From Datnioides undecimradiatus (taxonomy: Eukaryota > Chordata > Actinopteri > Lobotiformes > Datnioididae), in contig WARS01000013.1 of NCBI GenBank assembly GCA_008933995.1, positions 7,540,329 through 7,604,328 of the forward strand: DNA of 64,000 nt, in the 5' to 3' direction. How positions within the stretch are numbered: position 1 is the stretch's first letter; every line of letters begins with the position of its first letter. Under the pieces are notes generated by a model. It searched no databases, was not told the DNA's origin, and saw nothing but the letters and a program-made list of their open reading frames with translations. Of this stretch, positions 1 through 12,831 are shown in pieces. A program made the position numbers and the translations under genes.

Positions 1-826
1 AATGCTGGAATAATAAGTGCCTGAAACATAAAAAATGACAGATTCCTGTTTTTGTTTTTGATATGGCTGGAGGATACAAAACCTTGGGCAAATTTAATAC
101 AAATCCTTCTAATTTGACAAATGTAAAAGTGACTAAATACATTTAAAACACATCATCTGACACCTAATCATTTGTTTTCATTTCAGAAACTAGACTAAAA
201 ACATTTGAATTGATGTCTTTTTGGCTAAATTTCAATTGCAAAAATGCAAGAAACCAGCCAGGGGTTTTGCAGTTAAGATGAATCCCCACAACATTTAATA
301 ACATCAAGATATTAATTATTATTATTTATTTATTTGCAGTGCAGGAATAATTGTATGTTATAATTTAGGGATTATGACATGGTGAGATGAAGGTCATGAA
401 GCTAATTGCTGACCTCCATGTTAAGCCCAGCGAGGTTAAAGGTGGAGGAGGAGGTGTTTTTTTGTGCTGAAAGACAACAACGTGATAAAAACTGGGAGAT
501 TGTGATTGGTTTAGAAATTTGGGATTTTGCAAAAGAGGGAAGTGGGAATTACCACAAAAGAAACAAGAAGCAATTTCACTGATTGGATTAAAGATGTTGA
601 GAGTAACCAGAGCAGTAAAAGACCTGACTGGATCAAAGGCTGTAGTGAAGTAACAGGTGTGCGTAAGGGAGTGTGTGAGAGAGAGAGAGACAGACAAGTA
701 CCAGGGCCAGGTGGCCTTTGAATAAACTCCATTAGTCCTTTTGAAGACAAAAGTCGAGAATCCAAGTGCACAGTGATATATTCATCCTCACCCACTCTGT
801 CTCGTTCTCTGTGTGTCACCTTGCAG
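1..826 (+). other. grm2: intron of grm2 (3' part)
   Basis: This stretch lies upstream of the acceptor at 821-826 (ttgcag). I see no exon in it. It is AT-rich with a GA-rich patch near 680-700, and its short open frames show no recognisable protein. It is inferred to be intronic because the next exon starts inside the receptor's last membrane segment, so the rest of the gene must lie before the window. Confidence 0.7.
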
Positions 827-2090
827 GTGCAGACCACCACCATGTGTATCTCCGTCAGTCTGAGCGGCTCGGTGGTCCTTGGCTGCCTCTTTGCCCCAAA
901 GATTCACATCATCCTGTTTCAGCCCCAGAAAAATGTGGCCTCACTCAGAGTCACAGCCAACCGCTTCAGTGCCACAGTGTCTGCTTCTGCCTCCGCCCCC
1001 AGCTCCAGCTACTCTAAAGGTACAAGTATCCGCAATATCTGGCACTCATTGCTCAGCCCAGTACTCTGCATAATAAAAATATAAACACCAGCACAAAGAC
1101 ATCTGTTTGCAATTTTGGCGGCACCCTAATACCTAGCAACACTTTAGTTTCTAAATTTAGGAAGTAAGTGACAACAGTTTCACCAACCAGAAAACTGCAA
1201 CAGGCTCGAAGCATATGCAATACTTTGTAAAACACCATGAGATGTTGGAGCTGTACAGCATTACTCTATGTTACATTTACTTAAGAAAGAAAAGAGAAAC
1301 TTAAAAGAGAAAATCAGACAATACTGAAAGTTGTTTTTTTTTCCCTCTGGTTTTGCATCAATGTGGATAAGCAATTAAAATCCAGTCATTTTGTTTCTTT
1401 TCATGTGGGGTAAGAGACTGTCTTATCTAAAGCTTCTTAATAAACTGACTAATTCACAGCACAAACGTCATAAATAAACACACAACATCACAATTAAAAA
1501 TCCTGCATTCAAAATCTTAAGCAAGTGAAAGGACAAAAGTCATTTTTATGGAGACAAACGGCTGCTGTGATAGTTATGTTATATATTATAGTGAATAACT
1601 GATACTGGTGCATTACTTTCTAGAGAAGTAGTATTTCACTGTTGTAGCATGTCAAGCTAGAGCTAATAAGTGCATTATGAATCAGCAAATGGTTCACTTT
1701 GTAATGATGCATCATGTTACTGATGGAATGTTTGTATGTTGAGTCTTAACCAGCAAAGAATCAGGCAAATTCAGTAAATGTGATGTTATCAGTGGAGTTG
1801 ACGTTTAATGTAAGACTGTTACCAAAGTAACATGCAAATATCTCAAAACTATACTTTGAGTAAAATATTTAGAAGCTTGAGAGCTACTTACAACATGTAA
1901 ATTGACGGTTTTGGACAGCAGCAAAGACTGGCAGCAAATGTGGGTTTGTGTCCATCATTCTGCTCACAGCTTTTTATCTCCAGCTTACAGTGTTGTTGTT
2001 GTTTTTGTTCTCGCAGGGTCAGCCTCTAACTATGTGCCAGCAGTTTGTAACGGCCGTGAGGTGGTGGACTCTACAACATCCTCCTTGTGA
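827..2090 (+). CDS. grm2: metabotropic glutamate receptor 2, last two coding exons (partial)
   Basis: These are the final 88 codons of a class C GPCR, a presynaptic Gi/o-coupled glutamate receptor. The exons are 827-1019 and 2017-2090. The donor is AAAG|GTACAAG, the acceptor is tcgcag, and the phase-1 join restores frame. The first exon begins in membrane segment 7 ([20 protein letters not shown]) and continues into [16 protein letters not shown], a group II mGluR signature. The second exon ends [15 protein letters not shown], the C-terminus shared by GRM2 and GRM3, whose last residues fit a class I PDZ ligand. NGREVVDS matches GRM2; GRM3 has NGREVLDS. RRP9 and GPR62 neighbours also point to GRM2, since all three lie on human 3p21. 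The tail between the two motifs is divergent, so a grm3 assignment is less likely but not excluded by sequence alone. Confidence 0.9.
1020..2016 (+). other. grm2: last intron of grm2
   Basis: A GT...AG intron of about 1 kb separates the last two coding exons, with a pyrimidine-rich tract before tcgcag. I see no gene or clear repeat inside it. Confidence 0.8.
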
Positions 2091-2690
2091 AAAAAAAAAG
2101 GTTCCTCTGTAAGCACAAGAGACCATCCCATCATCAGTCATCCCTCCATTAAACAAGGCCATGAATGCACCCCGCCCCCTCCCCCCTCATGCCACCCAAC
2201 ATGCTGCAGAGAGATAACTAGACTGACTGACTGTGGCAAGGCTAACTCTAACTGTGAAAGCTAAATGATGTTCCCACAGTGAGCAGTATGTATCAACTGT
2301 AAAGCCTTTTTGTATAGATTTAATATGCTGTGATCTCCTTGGTTTACAGATAGATGTGATTAATTGCACCGTGCCTTGTCCTGAAGAGTCTTGTTGTCAA
2401 ATGGGTGCTTGTGAAGCAATAGTGTTATACAAAACAAAAGGCTGTTCTTATCTTGTCCTTACAGTGCTGTGAATATATCCAAATGTTGTAGACATTGACA
2501 AAAAAAAAATGCTATGAGATGAATTTAGCCCTTCTGTTGAACAAAATACGTATGTGACTAACCATAGTGAACGTGATGAAAAGTAGACAACTAGACAATA
2601 TAAAGGACATGTGTTAATGTAGACTGGTATAACAGTGTGTGCTTTCCTGTAATTTATGTAAATAAAATGTTTTTTAATATTAAAAGATTA
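2091..2690 (+). other. grm2: grm2 3' UTR with poly(A) signal
   Basis: The sequence after the stop codon runs to a canonical AATAAA at 2661-2666, so cleavage is expected near 2680-2690. This end is inferred from the signal alone. Confidence 0.65.
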
Positions 2691-4085
2691 AATGCAGTTG
2701 TGTTTGGGTTCACATTTGCAGTTGCATTTGACACTTTTCAAACTAAATGCAACACACAATTTTTCCTTTTTCTATTATTCAACCTCTAAACCTCAAATGA
2801 TTAATTAAAAACAGTGAAAGAAAAAAAAGGACAGACCAACATTTCTATGATTTTAAGACCTTCAAAAAAGACTTGTATTTGGTGCACAGATATCTGTGTA
2901 GATACCTGTAAACTACTAAGTTGAATATGTGTGATTAAACATGTACAGTACCAGTGATGTGCAGTTCACCCAAGTTGGGCTTTGTTCCATCTTTTACACT
3001 GATTGTAGCTCCCTGATACTGAATTGTAATAACCTATCTATAAACAAGTCCATCGTCTGCTTGCACTGTTTTTGTAAGTACAAGTTCAAATGTCTTTGTC
3101 AAAATGTTTGAACAGTATTCCCTCCAAACATTTTGGGGCAAACGATTTGATGAGTAGCTGCAAGAGCAGCAAAACACAATTATTTACAAGTAAAAAGGGC
3201 AATAACACTTTTGCTAAAGAGGACACCTGCACAATAACTCAACAAGTGCAAATACTATAATAGACAAGCTAATGACTGCAACATTGTACGACAAAAGTAA
3301 TTTTCACCCAAAATATTTTTATTGCATCTTCTGTCGTCTAGGTTTATGCTGTTGAATCACTCTATTAAATCTAATTTCAGCATACTTACACTACCCTAAA
3401 TTCCATTAACTGATAGATTCAAACAATCCAAGCAAGTGGAGATTCAGCAAGGATCCTTTCAGTCTAGCTGTACAATTTCTGTTCTTGCTTGTCCCATTCC
3501 TTTGCAAATGTTCATTTGCAGGATTTAAATGAATCTGCAGGTCCTCTACCCACCGAGATAAAGGATTCGCCTGTAGAGTTAATTGCAAATTCATGTTCAA
3601 TGCTGACAGGCTGACAATAACCTACACAGAGGCAGTTACCATGACAATAAAATCCAGGTTGAAGCCCGAACAAACCCCTTAAATGTTGCTTTTTGTCGGC
3701 TCCTAATGATTCTTTAAAAAGTTAACTTCCCAGTAAAAAATTCAACAAAAAAAAACTTTCAGCAAAATCCTAAAAAAGAAGGTAAAAACTATTAAAAACA
3801 CTCATTTGGATCACAGTACATGGTAAGACGGTCAGCTCAGACAGGATGTACCAACTCCTACAATACAGCCTCTTCTCACTTGTGGCCCAGTCCAGACGCA
3901 GCCCACCTTTCCCACACGGCTGACTCCTTCATAAAACTTATTGCTTCTTCAAAAATAAAAATCACAGCAGAAACACGTGCATACACAAATCACTGTGGGT
4001 GGTTTTTAATTTCAATATATGCAGATTTTTTTTCTTTCACAAAGAGAGGAGGAATAAAAACACAATACACTGGCACTTTTAAACC
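2691..4085. other. spacer between convergent grm2 and rrp9
   Basis: This is an AT-rich stretch between two genes that converge tail to tail. I see no coding exon, RNA gene or clear mobile element. Part of it may be rrp9 3' UTR if the close poly(A) signal is not the one used. Confidence 0.6.
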
Positions 4086-4091
4086 TTTAAT
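4086..4091 (-). other. rrp9: candidate poly(A) signal of rrp9
   Basis: The - strand reads ATTAAA here, 26 nt past the rrp9 stop. If used, the 3' UTR would be unusually short. I saw no AATAAA on this strand nearby, so a more distal site is possible. Confidence 0.35.
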
Positions 4092-4116
4092 TTACAAAAT
4101 AAAGACACTTAGTAAA

Positions 4117-7100
4117 CTATTGAGTCAACCTGGCTTCTTCTGGATTTGGAGGTTTCCGTTTAAGAGGAATAACGTAGATCCCATTCTTGGCCTCTTTTAT
4201 TCTCCACCACCGGCCCAGCCTGCAGAGCAACAAACTCAGAATCAGTGGGTTGTAGTCACACACTACATCCTCCCCACGAACAGAGGAGAAAGAGGATAGA
4301 AGCTTGGTTATGATTCACTGACTTTTGCCATTTTTCCCATTGTTGTATTATTACAATTCTGTTTAGTTCCACCAACACAGCTCTGAGGTTGTTCACATCC
4401 AACAACATGTCTGAAACTTTCCAGTCACGTGAGACAAGCGACGGACACTGAAATGGAATCACCAAGAGCCAATATCACTTAATGTTTAAAATGCTGGTGT
4501 GGGATCATAAAGTTAGAAATCCAGGTTTGGTTGCAGCCTCCCGGTCTGGCCTGATGAGACTGGTTCATGGAAGTCCTCCTACAGACGTTCCTGAAAATGA
4601 CTGGAGTCTCTTAAGCCTTCAGGTTATGTTCGGACTGTCAGCTCTGATTGGAATCAGAGTGCTTTTATAAACTTTACCATGTTGAGAAAAGTCCTCACAA
4701 CAACTGAAATCTCTAATGTAGATTTAAACTGCTTTTCTGGGTTGTTTGAAGTCCAGTTAAGTTAAAATTATGTCCCAGTCTCATCACCAAAGTGGATGTC
4801 AAACTGTTCTAAATGCATATGACAATAATATATTCAGAGTAATGGAGGTACTATATGTGTAACATGAAGTACTGCTGCATATTTCATATCTACCTGTCTG
4901 GTAGGACAAATGAGCACTGCAGCACAACTCTACAGCATGAACAGCAGGAAAATGTGTATTCTTCATGTGGTCTGCAGCTTACTGGTTGCATCTCTTTATT
5001 AGAGAACTGTTTGTTTATACAAGAGAATCATGTCCATCCTACAGTATCTGAATTTGAAAACTTTACTTTAGTGCTCAGCATTTGTTCCCCACATAGTGAC
5101 CATTTGATATGTGAGGCATCCTGATCACAAGATTTACTGCTGAGAGGTAACAAAAATATTTGTAATATGAATTAATGCTCGGGTGTGTTGCAGGCTTTTA
5201 AATGATCCACTGTACATCATAAATAAAAATTACCCATCGTCCTCACGAGATTTTGCTGGTGTTCTTCGAAATAAAATAAAAAAATCCGACAACAGCGTGA
5301 CGTTAATATTTTCACACTCAATGTCGTTTCTTAAGTTTTACACTTAAGTTACTCTCAACTACTGTTATCTTCTGATACTATCACAATATTCAAGAAAATG
5401 ACAATCACATTAAGTGAGGCTGCACCCAGAAATGTAAAACTGTATGTGTGACAGAGGCTGACAGATGGATTACCACTGCCATCTAGTGGACATTTTATTA
5501 ACTCAACACAAACCTACAATGACACTCAGTAGTTGAAAGGAAACCTGCAGACAGTTTCTATGGAAACGTGATCATTAGTCCAGTTACCTGTGCTCCTGTC
5601 CAACTCCTGCCACCAAGAACTGACCAGAGCTGGAAAACTTCAGACTGTTGACAAAGCCGGTCTGAGAGAGAAAGAAAAGAAGGAGACAGAGTGAGGCAGA
5701 GCGGTCGTCGCAGCTGTAAATAAAATGTACAATAAGCTTAAAAACTGTTTCATTTAAATGCTACCATTATAAAAAACAGAGGAGTAAGTTGAAACTTACC
5801 ACGGGTATGCTGAATAGAGGCTCCAGGCCGCGGTAATTCTGTCCACACTTCCACAGCTGCACCTGGGAGTTGTGTGAACCTGCGAACAGCAGCCATTGTA
5901 ACTTTGTCACTGCAGACATGTTAAGGACAGGGCTTGCTACACACAACGCCATCAGCTGTTCTAGTTATGAGTGTAGAACAGTTAATAAGGGCCACATTGA
6001 AGAATTGTGTTGATTAAATTTGCATTCATACAAATACCCATGAAAATGTTTAATTGAAAACACTTTGCACATATTAAAGTGTGAGAGTGTGTGTGTGTGT
6101 GTGTTAATAAGAAGCTGGTAAGGAGGACTCTCACAGCCAGAGGCACCTGAGGCGACGGTATCCGAGTTCTGAAGCGCCGCTACTGAAGCCACCCAATGAG
6201 ACTGCTCCAGCCCTGCGTCACCATGGCAACCGTGAGCCTGCTTCACCGTGCTGAGAGGCTTCTTCTTGTTGACACTCCAAAGAGACACGGAGCTGAGGGT
6301 CGTTCAGAAAAATTGAGAGAGGGCACGAAACAGAAGCATGACTGAATATGTTAACGTGAATAGATCCTGGAACAAAAACTGTATTTTACAGACAGTAGGG
6401 CTGTAAAAGCTGCAGCTGTCTCACCCGTCGTCGGCTCCGGTTATCATGTGTTCCTCATTTATGAGCTGGATACAATCAATTGAACCCCTGTAGGAAGAAC
6501 AGCATAATGACCAAGACATTAGACATTAGTCTTCTGTTTACTTACACGCCTGTATGACACGCAGATAAATATTACAGAACCATTTGTTTTCTCTGTTGCC
6601 TCAAAGTTGTGTTTTTCCATACTCAGGAAACCTTTACTATACCAAATGAAATAGTAAAAGTAAACTCTGTGGTTGGGTCAGTTGAGTGTTTAGTTGCTGA
6701 TGACAACTACTGTCACAGTTCTGTAGCAGTAACAGTTAAACTAATTGAAATTAGTTGTGACTGTAACTGTCTTCAGCTATGTCATACTGATAATCAGTAG
6801 TTTGTCTGTTAGTACTCGTAAGATGATCTATAGATTAAAAAAATAATTAGATGATCTGTGACTGTTGTTATTTCACTTTTTCTAAGATGAGTTAACTGCT
6901 AACTGCTACACCATAGCAACTGCCTATCGAATGTAACATTACTGGTGGCTGCTGCGTGGCGGTCTGCTCATGTTATGTAATCAACTCATTTAATAATATA
7001 TCTTTTTTCTGATTTGAAATCATTATCCTCAATTCTGCTCAATACTGTCTTTAAGGGCCACTGCTTTTGTGTTTGGCAGGCTGTGTAGCTGTGCACCTGC

Positions 7101-9857
7101 TTGCATAGTGAGGGCAAAGACTAAACCAGTCATCTGAAAGAAGGCAACGCCGGATCTTAAGACTATTTAGCATGCTGTATTCACACATGCTAAAATTAAT
7201 ACACTGTATGGGATATAACTGACAAAAGGCTCAATGTTTGTTGAATAAATAGATTAATATTTAGACAAAGATATTTTTTAAAAACACTGTCCACTCAATA
7301 CTGTTTTATTAAGTCAAACCATTCCCTGCTAGCTCAAAAGTAAAAATGTGTTTCTTATCTTTGAACAGTAACAGTAATGCTTCCTTACTTGATTACATTA
7401 AAATTTGTGTTTGCCACCAGTAACCGACTCACTCGTGTCCGTGGAACACCAGCTGAGATTCCTCGGCTATCTTCCACACCCTGACCGAGCCGTCTCTTCC
7501 TCCTGCTGTCACACAGCGCTCACGGCTCAGGCTGTCCAGTCCTGTGATGGCGTCCTGATGCCCAAAGCTACAGTGAGGCACAATCACAGTTAAAAGTCAA
7601 ACATCAAAGGTAAATATAAGTGTTTGGTGGTGAGATCCATTACTTTCTGGTTAGTTACTCACAGAGTTTCCACGTATGCATTCTCATCCACGTTCCACAC
7701 CTTAACTGAGCGATCATGAGAGGCGCTGTACAGATCGTGAGTCCCTTTCCTGAATGACAGACCCTGAGAAAGAGAGGACATTTGATATCATTCACAGTGA
7801 ACTTTAGACTGCTGTCAACATTTTAAAAAAGCTTATTCAGTGCAGCTGAGAGACAGAAAGGGTAAGAGGGACATACCGACACGGGGCCTTTGTGTCCTGT
7901 GAACTTATACAGTTGTTTACATGTTTCTGCCTCCCAGATCAAGATCAGGTTGTTCATGTCTCCAGTGGCCTTGAGAGATGTTAAGAGGTTTACAACTCTG
8001 TTACAACTTTGGAAATGCTTACTTTATTATGAAACTAGACAAATTAAATTAAATGCCTCTGTGGAAGATAGAGAACTCCTCACCAAGTATTTTCCATCCG
8101 ACGAAATGGTCATACACAGGATATGAGCTGTATGTCCAACATGCCGATCCTCTGTTCCTTTCCTTCCACCAGGAATTGTGTGCAGTTTCTTTCCAGTCTC
8201 AACGTCCCCTGAAGAGTTAAGAAACACACTGAACTGACGCTGACAACTCATGCCATCAGCCTCACCGTCGATTCTCTTTCATCTACATTTCAGTTCCCTC
8301 AGTTTTAACACATTTCATACTTACATTTAATGATGGAGCAGTCTTTGGCAGCAGAGAAAATGTACTTGTCATTGGGGGAGATGACCAGACAGGTAACTGG
8401 AAGTTTGTGTCCTCTTAAAAATCTGATCTCTGAGGCATCTGGTGGCAAGAGCTAAAAGAAAGAACAACAATGTGGTAAAATAAAAAAGTCAAAAACAACT
8501 TTTCCCCTGGAATATTGGACAGGCAGCTGAGACTCTCTCATACTTACATCTTTGGCAATAAGTCGCTGAAGCTTTCCCTTTTGTTCAAGCTGAGAGGCAA
8601 ATCACAAACACAGCAAGGTCAATGACACAGACCAGCATGTATACAATGCTCTTATGACATATCAAATTAAATGTGTCTAAGATCAAGGATATCAAGGTCA
8701 TAAGTCTGCTTAATGACAGATTAAACAGCATTTACCAGTACAATAAAACCCAACTATGATACAAGCTATAATGAACAAAATACCAAAAATGATAATTGTA
8801 AAACCACCTGTGCTGGTAGAGTCAGTAATATCTCATTTAAAATAAAATGTTAAATAGTATTAACATTGTTATTTAAACTTTTGATTCAATGGCGGGCTAC
8901 AAAAAACACATTTCTGCAAATGCTAATAAATACAGGCATTGGAATCTGATTAACACCTCTCTCTGCTCACAGGTTCACTGATCTGAATTATGGTAGCTGC
9001 TCAGTAAGACGACCATGTTTAGTGTTATCTAAAGCTCAAATTGAGGCTACACTATAACTGGTGGTTGTGGTCAGAGACAGGATTATAAACGTGCAGGTGG
9101 TATATTAATGTCCCCTTGTGTTCATCCACCCTTTTATACAGAAGACATTCTTACCACTTCTTCTTGCAGTCTTCCAGCAATCAGGTCAGTTTCAAATGAG
9201 TCCTCTTCTGCTTTCTTTTCCTCTGATGAGATCAGATTATGCAATTAATACATGTAGTCCTACACCATACTGCTGGCATTTAATGCTGGATGGAAAAAAA
9301 TATGCTCACCTTCTTCCTTTAGCTGGTTGAGGTAAAGTTTGGCTAATCTAAGCTTCTTCTCCTGCGGCGTTTCCTCATATTCATTTTCCTCATTGGACTG
9401 TCTTTTCTTGGGCCCTTCGTGACTGCACACCAAGAAACCCAAGTCAGAACAAATGCTGAGTTAGTTCTTTGCTTTTAATTCAGGACTACAAAAACTCCAT
9501 CTATGCATATTCTTAAAGTAGCACATGCGAGATTAACCTCTCTGTCTCAGAGTCGCTGGAGATCTCTTCGTTGTATTTTGAATTTGGCTTCTTCGCTCGT
9601 ACTTTGCTCTTCCCCCCTGAGTCACCATCACCCTGCAGAAGGAAAACAGAGGTCTTTCTAATAACATACAATCAGCCTGGTAAATCAGGTAACGTTTGGT
9701 AGCACGGGTCAACCTGCTGGTGAGCTAACAGTACTAAGATTTAGCTTATTGGCTAACAGTCCAGCTCACTTACCTTTCGTTTTGGACCCTCGGTGGTTTT
9801 CCCCTTTTTGGCGAATTTGGGGTTTTCTTTTGTCTTTATGAAGAAAGACGATGACAT
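4117..9857 (-). CDS. rrp9: U3 snoRNP-associated WD40 protein Rrp9 (U3-55K), complete
   Basis: Rrp9 is a nucleolar WD40 protein that binds the box B/C motif of U3 snoRNA and is needed for early 18S pre-rRNA cleavages. I resolved 15 coding exons, read downward: 9857-9774, 9632-9538, 9422-9310, 9222-9155, 8589-8548, 8451-8325, 8208-8084, 7969-7877, 7763-7663, 7567-7433, 6487-6425, 6292-6147, 5879-5800, 5661-5588 and 4219-4117. All have GT/AG borders and phases agree, giving 1449 nt or 482 residues; human RRP9 has 475. The N-terminus is lysine-rich, then comes an acidic EEISSDSE segment and the family motif QEKKLRLAKLYLNQL. WD repeats follow, including LRGHKLPVTCLVISP, HILCMTISSDGKYL, LYSASHDRSVKVWNV, VTAGGRDGSVRVWKI and FVNSLKFSSSGQFLVAG. 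The protein ends after LGRWWRIKEAKNGIYVIPLK. The start is the first ATG and begins MSSSFFIKTKENPKF. Nothing looks broken. Confidence 0.97.
4220..5587 (-). other. rrp9: large last intron of rrp9
   Basis: At about 1.4 kb this is the longest intron of the gene; most others are 100-950 bp. I see no nested gene in it. A weak box C/D-like pattern lies on the wrong strand and was rejected. Confidence 0.75.
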
Positions 9858-10441
9858 GGTGAAACGCAATAGGCAGCGTTTCAAAGTGAATGTTAACTGT
9901 AAAACAGAGTTAACTCCACAGCTTCCCGAAGCAGCAAGTCAACATTGAACCCACATGGGTGCAGAGCAACCAAACTAGGATGTGAAGTCACTTTCAGAAC
10001 ACGCGCTCATTGGCTAATGATCGCCTTATTATCTACTTATCCCGCCTTCTATTAAAATTATGAATTCCCATTGGTTAAACAAAGGGTGTAGATGAGCAGG
10101 AAACTGTACTGGTGAAAAATACTTCCCTCGGGGAATAAGTTTTCGCAGATTTGTTCCGCACATAATTGTAAAAATATATATTTCACAACACAATGCCGTC
10201 ATACACACGGGTACCACACACAGTGGAAGACAAATATAGGAGCAGTATTTCACTCTTATTGAAACAGAAACATTTTGCGCGGCTGTTAAAAATGAGCCGT
10301 ATTTGTACCAGGATCTATGAACTGTACTACTGCAGTAGTACTACTACTTCCTCTACTACGCAGTATTTCCATTTACTGCGCTGTCTCTGTCCTCAGTGAG
10401 TGCGGTCACAGTTCATCCCTGAAGTCGAGCTGAGCGGCCAG
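9858..10441. promoter_or_regulatory. divergent promoter region between rrp9 and the BEN-domain gene
   Basis: The rrp9 start codon (9857, - strand) and the putative 5' noncoding exon of the BEN-domain gene (donor CAG|GTGAGC at 10441/10442, + strand) face away from each other across about 580 bp. The two 5' ends therefore must share or abut promoters here. I see no obvious TATA box placed for either gene. The region is inferred from layout; no transcription start is visible. Confidence 0.55.
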
Positions 10442-10765
10442 GTGAGCCTCCTCCGAACCGTCTGACATTAAATATCACGCTTTTGATGATGCATTGAGAG
10501 ACAGTTATGATCACTGAGTGGCTCCAGCTGGAGGCAATCTGGGGGCTAGTAGGAGGGGTTGAGGAGGAAGGGGGAGGGGGATGCAACGTGAACTAAGTTT
10601 TTATTATATATTGCTTCGCATGAATGACTTTAAAATGTGCAAACAATGTTGAGCGACTGCTAAAAGTTTGACTCAAAGTTTTCACTCCGTGATGCGCAGA
10701 ATAGCAATGTTTGATGTGTCAAGTGATCAAATCTTTATTTTGCCCAGACATATTTATTTACCCCT

Positions 10766-12831
10766 ATGCCGCCCAAGAGAGACGCGGGATCGACTCCAGT
10801 ACAACCACCAGTCAAGATGATAAAAATCAACAGTGAGGTACAGGAGTTTGGCTGTGATCCAGCTGATGACAAGTACAGGTTGGGCGAGGAATCCAGCTAC
10901 TCACCTTTTCCCAACAATGAGGTGAGACATTTTGGTCTAAATGCGGGAAAAGATCAGCTGATGTTTAACTTACTACACGCCGACATTGTTGATGTGAGTT
11001 CTTCTCCTTTGGCAGCCGGAAACCATTGAATTTGATGAAGAAAATGTTTCCAGTCCGGGCATCAGAACAGACACCATCAGTCTCCTCATGAAGATAGAGC
11101 AGCTGCAGGCACAGCTCAAGTATGAACGCAGATGCAGAATTTTGGCTGAGAGAGAGTTAAGAGAGCTGAAAGGTGGGTGGAAGAAGATGACTCATTTACT
11201 AATTGATATGGTAAAAAAAAAAAAAAAACCTGTCAGGACAACATAGTTTAATTACTGTAGGTGACTCACTGTAATCCCAGCCAGGGCTGTAGCTACCACT
11301 GAGGTCAGGTCCTGTCATATATTTTTAAATTGTGGGTCTTTATATAAAATAAACACATAGTACACACGTTGGGCTTTTAAAGGTTGATTCTAGTGTTCTC
11401 TGAACCAAAACAACACTTACCAAAAATATATCTGAATGAAAGTAATGTTTATTCTTCTTGTCCTTAAATTCTCTTGCCAGAATTACATTTCCTGCAGTTA
11501 ATACAAAATATTGATAATTACCATGTTCAAATTGAGCTTTTCTTCCAATGAGACTACAAACCCCAAATTACAGTTTTTTTTTTCCAGGAAAATGGTTGCC
11601 AAAGTATTTTTTGTATATATGTTGTAAATTGATTTCTTGTATATAACTTCAAAGTGAATTAATTCATTAATAGACAAAAGGGTTTTACTATTTTCATTGA
11701 AATCTTTACTTACATTTTACAAGTTTTGAAATTATTTTCATAAATATTTGGAGCAAAATGAAGGGAAATAAAGTTACAGTTAAATGAAAAGTATACGAAA
11801 TGTTTTGTTATTTTGTAAGTACTTTTTCTTCGGTTTGTTGTTGTTGTTGTTGTTTTAGGTCTTTTGGCGGGAGGGGTTTCCTAAAAATCCAGGGTGACTC
11901 TAGGCTGTTAACATGCCTTCTAATAATCTAAAATACTGAATATGATTAGCATTTCTAATGTGATGTGCCACTTTTTGCAGAGATGAACACTCTCATGATG
12001 CAGATGCGGCACACCGCTCATGAGCTTCGAGTCACTCTGGATCACGTTCTTCAGGGTGGCGAGGCGCCCGTTGCACCACAGACCTCTCAAGATGAATCCA
12101 TGTCTTTCCTGAATGAACCTGATGCAGACATGAGAGTGGTTCACAGTATCCCAGAGGTCAGGAAACCATGGGAGTGTTGAGACTGTGCACCTGTTTTTCC
12201 TGGTTTCATAGTGAGCCATTAAGCTCAGATTTGGTTGTACTGAAGAGTGGTGGTGTCACACTAGATATCTTAACATGCTTGTGCATAATATTTTCCTTTT
12301 CTGCCCTCAGGATGATCACAACTTCTTGTATCTCTCTGAGAATCTTCGAGTACCGAAAAATCTTTATGAGCGCATCGCAGAGATTGCAGACTACAAAAAA
12401 TACACATCGGCACTGCTGATGATTCTTTTTGACAGAGAAACGCTGGCCACACACTCTCTTCAGGGCCGGAGGAACACTTTTACTGGAGAAGATTGTCACA
12501 AGCCTCAACTACCACCTGAGATCTTAAGAAGTATAATTGGTAAGAACTTCTCACAGTTCATAGATGCTCACTATTTATGATTTCAATGATAAGAAAAGGA
12601 GATTAAACCGTTCTGTTTCTTCCTCCAGATCATGTGGCAGTCAAGTTCGGTGTCGATAGCAGCCAAATAAAAACCGCAATCCGCACAAAGTTAAATAACG
12701 AGGATAAACTATTAAAGAAGAGACTGGGTTTGGGTAAAGCAGAAAACAAACCTATCACTGATCAGAGTTTTTGCCAAGATGCTTCACTCCTACCTGAAAA
12801 TGGGGCAATGAGGAATGACGCTCAGTTGTAG
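10766..12831 (+). CDS. BEN-domain protein with central coiled coil
   Basis: There are five coding exons: 10766-10921, 11016-11172, 11981-12156, 12311-12539 and 12629-12831. All have GT/AG borders and consistent phase, giving 921 nt or 306 residues. An upstream noncoding exon probably ends at 10441 and joins at 10748. Residues about 72-130 form a predicted coiled coil rich in L, E, K and R (ISLLMKIEQLQAQLKYERR and onward). Residues about 185-272 form a BEN domain, with ALLMILFDRETLATHSLQGR and IKTAIRTKLNNEDKLLKKRL as the clearest parts; LATHSL closely resembles ATHSLTG of BEND6. BEN domains bind DNA or mediate protein contacts in chromatin repressors such as BEND5, BEND6, NACC1 and insect Insensitive. 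A nuclear role in transcription is inferred from the family. I cannot match it to a single named BEND gene, so no symbol is given. The Met at 10766 is the first ATG after the 3' splice site. Confidence 0.9.

Noticed and set aside
827-2090. assignment of the glutamate receptor to grm3
   Set aside because: NGREVVDS and the rrp9/gpr62 neighbourhood favour grm2; the GRM3 tail has NGREVLDS.
4545-4650. box C/D-like pattern (TGATGA ... CTGA ... CTGA) in the last rrp9 intron
   Set aside because: It is on the strand opposite the host gene, lacks a closing stem, and such short boxes occur often by chance.
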